A stretch of DNA of 10,054 nt from the NCBI GenBank assembly GCA_007135795.1, contig SLIE01000206.1, forward strand, positions 1 to 10,054, read 5' to 3'. Shown here one piece after another: positions 6,840 to 10,054 of this stretch. This DNA is from Desulfobacterales bacterium (GTDB lineage Bacteria; Desulfobacterota; Desulfobacteria; Desulfobacterales; Desulfosalsimonadaceae). The notes beneath the pieces are model-generated. The model was not told the DNA's origin, ran no database searches, and saw nothing but the letters and a program-made list of their open reading frames with translations. The number at the start of each line of letters is the position of its first letter. Position 1 is the stretch's first letter. The position numbers and the translations under genes were made by a program.

Positions 6840-7119
6840 CAGGTTCGACATTATTGAGATAAGCCGCCCACTCCATGGGGAGCATTGTCTTTTTTGCGGT
6901 GTTGCATTCCTTGCAACAGGGTACGACATTGCCTTTTACGCTTCTTCCGCCTCTTGACATGGGTACCACATGATCCATGGTCAACGTGCCGGGGGGGAAA
7001 CGCTGACCACAGTAATGACATAATCCTTTGGCACAACGGCGCTTCCACCATTGGGACCGTCTCAGTTCCCTGGCCTGGCTTTTTTCTCTTATTAATTCAT
7101 CTTCTTCAGGTATATACAT
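6835..7119 (-). CDS. Small HNH endonuclease-like protein with zinc-binding cysteines
   Basis: A 94-residue protein with the HNH/zinc fold: CHYC at 34-37 and the CKEC pair (Cys69, Cys72) form a likely structural zinc site. MDHVVP at 48-53 supplies the first His of the motif (His50), GN at 63-64 the Asn, and CNTAKK at 72-77 the last position, occupied by Asn73. The N-terminal 30 residues are charged and rich in Arg/Lys, which fits DNA or RNA contact. Stand-alone HNH proteins of this size are widespread and include McrA-like nucleases. The biological target is unknown. The ATG at 7119 has no good ribosome site and an in-frame TGA 9 nt upstream, so translation may depend on coupling to the ATP-grasp gene, whose stop is 22 nt before it. 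It is the last gene of the hisG-engB-era string. Confidence 0.85.
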   Translation of the reverse strand: MYIPEEDELIREKSQARELRRSQWWKRRCAKGLCHYCGQRFPPGTLTMDHVVPMSRGGRSVKGNVVPCCKECNTAKKTMLPMEWAAYLNNVEPD

Positions 7120-7141
7120 GGCAATTCACTGTGTAACTTAA

Positions 7142-7984
7142 TCATATTTTAAAGTTTAATCCGGAAAGCCATCGATCGATCTCCGGGCATAAAATTTGGT
7201 AGAAGCCTTCGGAGCCACCCAATCCCCGCCTGCCGAAATAATAATTAATCTCAAGAAAAAGTGGTGTTGCGGACGGGTCGTTAACGTCAAAAATAATATC
7301 AAACCCAGCAAGATTAATCCCGGTTTTTTTACAAAAGTCCAGTACCGCGACGATTGCCTTTTTCTGAAGGACCGGGTGCAAGCGATAATCGATGGTTGCC
7401 CCCTGGGCGCATTGGGATCCGAAGCGGGCGGGGTCCGGTTGTATGCGCCAGTAAGCGATGCATGTTTCGTTGATGACGACCACGCGCAGTGAGCGCCCGT
7501 GGGTTTCTATGTAACGCTGGAGTAAAAACCCATTCTGCCCGGTGCTTTCAAATAAAACCGCTTTTTCGGTAAGTAACTGAAACGCCGCCAGGTCATCCAC
7601 CCGCCATACGTACTTTCCTTCGCCGGACCACGAAAATTTGAACACAAAGGGGTAACCCAATGGTGAATGAAATTTTCCGGGCTCGAATTGACGATGAAAC
7701 ATTGCCATTGATTCAAAGGAGAGGGTTTCAGGATGGGCGACTTTGTAGTGTCTGAAAAGCGATGCCTGGCCGATTTTACCGGGAAACCGGAACCGGTTCG
7801 TGTAATCGGGGAAAACATGTTTGCAGTTTGACGCGGCCATTTCAAACAAAGGGGCACTGCATCCCTGGGGGAGGATTATCGCATCAGCGCTTCGCATCGT
7901 TGCCGCATCATTATCGTCGGGATGGCGCCCCGCGCACAAGCGGTTTTCATCACCGACATAACACGGATGATATGACAGAATCAT
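7142..7984 (-). CDS. ATP-grasp domain protein (carboxylate-amine ligase-like), substrate unknown
   Basis: A 280-residue protein with the RimK/glutathione-synthetase type of ATP-grasp fold; such enzymes join a carboxylate to an amine or similar nucleophile through an acyl-phosphate. Visible features: an N-terminal pre-ATP-grasp region with HPCYVGDENRLCAGRHPDD at 6-24, then the ATP-binding strand FVFKFSWSGEG at 113-123 with Lys116 and a glycine-rich loop. FLLQRYIE at 153-160 is the hinge/adenine region. Arg164 and Arg167 are candidates for substrate or phosphate contacts. AGFDIIFD lies at 226-233, and LEINYYFGRRGLGG at 244-257 has the Mg-binding Glu245 and Asn247. All the usual ATP and metal residues appear present, so it is probably active. 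The start ATG overlaps the era stop by 1 nt (TGATG), implying coupled translation. I recognise no characterised member close to it. The location after era gives no direct clue to its substrate. Confidence 0.82.
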   Translation of the reverse strand: MILSYHPCYVGDENRLCAGRHPDDNDAATMRSADAIILPQGCSAPLFEMAASNCKHVFPDYTNRFRFPGKIGQASLFRHYKVAHPETLSFESMAMFHRQFEPGKFHSPLGYPFVFKFSWSGEGKYVWRVDDLAAFQLLTEKAVLFESTGQNGFLLQRYIETHGRSLRVVVINETCIAYWRIQPDPARFGSQCAQGATIDYRLHPVLQKKAIVAVLDFCKKTGINLAGFDIIFDVNDPSATPLFLEINYYFGRRGLGGSEGFYQILCPEIDRWLSGLNFKI

Positions 7985-8892
7985 CAGTAGCCGAGTTTCC
8001 GAATCGCCTTGGCGTCCCGGCTCCAGTTTTTTTCCACCCGGACGAACAGCTTGAGAAATACCTTTGTCCCGAGGAGCTTTTCAATATCCATTCGTGCCGT
8101 CGTGCCGATGGTTTTTAACATCTCGCCCTTTTTCCCGATGATGATCCCTTTCTGGGAGTCCCGCTCCACATGGATGGCCGCATGGATCCGGATGATGTTT
8201 TCATCTTCCGAAAAATCCTCGATGGTGACAGCCGTGCCGTAAGGGACTTCCTGGCCGGTATTTTCAAAAACTTTTTCCCGAACCATTTCACACACGATAA
8301 ATCGCTCGGGCATGTCGGTCAGGGCGTCTTCCGGGAAGTAAGGCGGTCCAAAGGATAGGAGATCCCGCATGGCCCCGGTGAGTCGGTCAACCTGAGTTCC
8401 GTCAAGCGCGGAGATGGGAACGATTTCCTCGAAAGCGGGATACAGCCGGGTCCATTTGTCAATGATCCTCAAAAGACTTGGTTTGTCAACCAGGTCAATT
8501 TTATTGATGGCAAGAAGTGCCGGTGTGCCGGGACGTTTTTTCAGCTTCTCGACAATCATGGATTCGGATTTGGGGTCCGGGCTCGATGCATCGATTACCA
8601 CCAGAATAAGATCCACTTCATCCATGGCGCTAAGTGCAATTTGAACAATTCTTTGATTGAAGATCTTGTCCGAGGCATGCACGCCGGGCGTGTCCAGAAA
8701 CACAATCTGGGAGTTTTCCCCGTGCATCACCCCAAGAATCCGGTTTCTCGTGGTTTGCGGTTTTTGAGAGGTAATGGAGATTTTTTCGCCGATCAGACGG
8801 TTTAGCAGTGTTGATTTTCCGACATTGGGAGCTCCGGCGATGGCGGCAAATCCGGACTTGAACCCGGAAAAATGATCATGATTGCTGTTCAT
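7984..8892 (-). CDS. era: GTPase Era, 30S ribosome assembly
   Basis: Essential GTPase that binds the 3' end of 16S rRNA and helps mature the 30S subunit. The 302-residue length is normal (E. coli 301). GTPase motifs: G1 GAPNVGKST at 20-28, G2 region TSQKPQTTRN at 41-50, G3 DTPG at 67-70, G4 NKID at 130-133 and G5 SAL at 161-163. The C-terminal KH RNA-binding domain holds the GKKG loop at 253-256 within KGIIIGKKGEMLKTIG. The ATG is preceded by AGGGG with 8-nt spacing, inside the end of engB. The gene overlaps engB by 17 nt upstream and the ATP-grasp gene by 1 nt downstream, so all three are almost surely on one transcript. Confidence 0.97.
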   Translation of the reverse strand: MNSNHDHFSGFKSGFAAIAGAPNVGKSTLLNRLIGEKISITSQKPQTTRNRILGVMHGENSQIVFLDTPGVHASDKIFNQRIVQIALSAMDEVDLILVVIDASSPDPKSESMIVEKLKKRPGTPALLAINKIDLVDKPSLLRIIDKWTRLYPAFEEIVPISALDGTQVDRLTGAMRDLLSFGPPYFPEDALTDMPERFIVCEMVREKVFENTGQEVPYGTAVTIEDFSEDENIIRIHAAIHVERDSQKGIIIGKKGEMLKTIGTTARMDIEKLLGTKVFLKLFVRVEKNWSRDAKAIRKLGY

Positions 8893-9535
8893 GGTTTACC
8901 CCTGTATAACCTGGTGAATCTGGTTTGCCGGGATCTTCCCGGTTGTCATCATCGGCGTCGAGCATCCGGATGATGTTTTGCCATATCAGATCCTTCCCCT
9001 GACCGGTTTTTGCCGAAAACGTGACAAATCCATCCTCTCCCAGGGAAATGGTTTCCCTGAGCTGTTTCAGGCGGGAAAACTGTTGATTTCTGGAGAGTTT
9101 ATCCGCCTTTGTCAGTATGTATAAAAAAGGAAGACCAATATGATCGAGGAAATCCATCAGCTCATTTTCTTCCTTTTCGGCATTACGCCGGATATCCTGC
9201 AGAAGAATCAATCCTTTCAGCTTGTTGCGCCCGGTGAGGTAGGATTCGACCATCGGGCCCCAGAGGGCGCGTTCCTGTTTGGACACCTTGGCATACCCGT
9301 ATCCCGGCAGGTCGACAAAAATAAATGTTTCGTTGATTTCAAAAAAATTGATCAGCCGGGTCTTGCCTGGTGTCGAGCTTGTTTTAACCAGGTTTTTACG
9401 GTTCACCAGGGTATTGATCAGTGAAGATTTTCCCACGTTGGATCGACCTGCAAAAGCAATCTCCGGCAAAACCGTGTCAGGGTATTGTCCTGGTTTAACA
9501 GCACTTTTGATGAATAGTGCGGACTTTATTATCAC
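8876..9535 (-). CDS. engB: Ribosome biogenesis GTPase EngB (YihA/YsxC)
   Basis: Circularly typical small GTPase needed for 50S subunit assembly. Of the 219 residues, G1 GRSNVGKS lies at 30-37, the G2 region TSSTPGKT at 52-59, G3 DLPGYGYA at 75-82, G4 TKAD at 142-145 and G5 SAK at 174-176. The last 25 residues are polar and acidic and look disordered. The start is a GTG at 9535, supported by GGGGAAA 6 nt upstream; no ATG fits before G1. It follows hisG by 37 nt and overlaps era by 17 nt. Confidence 0.96.
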   Translation of the reverse strand: MIIKSALFIKSAVKPGQYPDTVLPEIAFAGRSNVGKSSLINTLVNRKNLVKTSSTPGKTRLINFFEINETFIFVDLPGYGYAKVSKQERALWGPMVESYLTGRNKLKGLILLQDIRRNAEKEENELMDFLDHIGLPFLYILTKADKLSRNQQFSRLKQLRETISLGEDGFVTFSAKTGQGKDLIWQNIIRMLDADDDNREDPGKPDSPGYTGVNHEQQS

Positions 9536-9548
9536 TTTAAATTTCCCC
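9536..9548 (-). promoter_or_regulatory. Ribosome binding site for the GTG start of engB
   Basis: On the minus strand GGGGAAATTTAAA directly precedes the GTG at 9535, giving a good Shine-Dalgarno match at 6-nt spacing. It supports the non-ATG start. Confidence 0.65.
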
Positions 9549-9572
9549 GGTAACGGATTTCTGTACCTTGTT

Positions 9573-10054
9573 TTATGTCACTTTGTTCAAGGGGTACTCA
9601 ATGATCCCTTCGGCACCGTTTTCCAGAAGCACCGGTATCAGATCCCTTACCGTGTCCGAGCTGATAATGGATTCAAGAGAATACCATTCGGTATGATACA
9701 GTTTTGCCACGGTCGGTGCGGTCAGGGAAGGGACGAGGGAAACGATCTGTTCCAGTTTGTCTTCCGGGACGTTCATCTTGATGCCAACCAGTTTCTCGGC
9801 GACCAGTGCCCCTTTCAGAAGCAGCGCGATCTGCTCGATTTTTTTCCGTTTGACCGGGTTGGTCCAGGCCTCGTGATTTGCGATCAATTGCGTGTTGGTC
9901 TGCATCATTTCATGAATGATCCGAAGCCCGTGCGCACGGATGGTGCTTTCGGTTTCCGTGATTTCCACGATGGCATCGGCCAGTCCGGATACCACCTTCC
10001 CTTCTGTGGCGCCCCATGAGTATTCGATTTTTACATCAATATCATTTCCGGCAA
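9573..10054 (-). CDS. hisG: ATP phosphoribosyltransferase HisG, long form (5' end outside window)
   Basis: Catalyses the first step of histidine synthesis, joining ATP and PRPP. The frame is open to the right edge and gives the last 159 residues of a protein normally near 290-300 aa. Visible: SWGATEGKVVSGLADAIVEI (visible residues 12-31), the end of the catalytic region leading into the PRPP loop TETESTIRAHGLRI (32-45). The C-terminal ACT-like regulatory domain of the long, histidine-inhibited form follows, with GIKMNVPEDKLEQI, PSLTAPTVAKLY and the ending GAEGIIEYPLNKV. This shows the HisZ-independent type of HisG. A GTG at 9995 is only an internal codon, since conserved sequence continues upstream. 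One oddity is Glu (codon 9950-9948) where the loop usually has Gly after TET. Other his genes, if present, lie outside the window. Confidence 0.93.
   Translation of the reverse strand, partial: AGNDIDVKIEYSWGATEGKVVSGLADAIVEITETESTIRAHGLRIIHEMMQTNTQLIANHEAWTNPVKRKKIEQIALLLKGALVAEKLVGIKMNVPEDKLEQIVSLVPSLTAPTVAKLYHTEWYSLESIISSDTVRDLIPVLLENGAEGIIEYPLNKVT

Noticed and set aside
6835..7119. HNH protein as a sign of a group I/II intron, intein or phage
   Set aside because: No intron structure, split host gene, terminase or other phage gene is nearby; it sits as an ordinary operon gene.
9279..10019. 246-codon plus-strand frame opposite engB and hisG
   Set aside because: Antisense shadow; the opposite strand encodes two well conserved proteins with intact motifs.

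Overview
The window reads as a chromosomal segment of a Gram-negative, probably anaerobic deltaproteobacterium (Desulfobacterota, perhaps Desulfobacterales). That placement is an inference from gene style and order: a hisG-engB-era cluster followed by an ATP-grasp gene and a small HNH gene, an exported beta-barrel protein ending in Phe, and a GT4-type glycosyltransferase beside recN. Most genes are ordinary housekeeping genes. No CRISPR array, tRNA, rRNA, phage gene or intact insertion sequence is visible.

Layout: (1) 1-1150, minus strand, citrate synthase gltA with its start inside the window and its C-terminus cut off by the left edge. (2) 1151-2173, about 1 kb without a recognisable gene. 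It carries two clearly related nested inverted repeats (1192-1336 and 1538-1607), a decayed partial third copy (1339-1354), smaller hairpins and a 17-bp tandem duplication. (3) 2174-2926, plus strand, outer-membrane beta-barrel protein, converging with (4) a minus-strand pair: a GT4-type glycosyltransferase (5961-4666) followed 21 nt later by the DNA-repair ATPase recN (4644-2932). (5) 5962-6430, AT-rich divergent spacer. (6) 6431-6811, plus strand, small conserved-looking exported or membrane protein of unknown function. (7) 10054-6835, minus strand, a tight gene string: hisG (5' end outside the window), engB, era, an ATP-grasp enzyme of unknown substrate and an HNH-nuclease-like protein.

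How the genes relate: engB and era are essential ribosome-assembly GTPases (50S and 30S respectively). Their overlap, and the 1-nt stop/start overlap from era to the ATP-grasp gene, imply co-transcription and probably translational coupling. hisG at the head is a histidine-pathway gene. RecN and the glycosyltransferase are linked by spacing, not by any evident shared pathway.

The most interesting signal is the repeat pair in the gltA upstream region. The two arms differ in sequence between copies, yet each copy keeps its own arms complementary, so base-pairing appears to be what is maintained. The ATP-grasp gene is the best candidate for an uncharacterised enzyme. I see no convincing multi-gene novel system.
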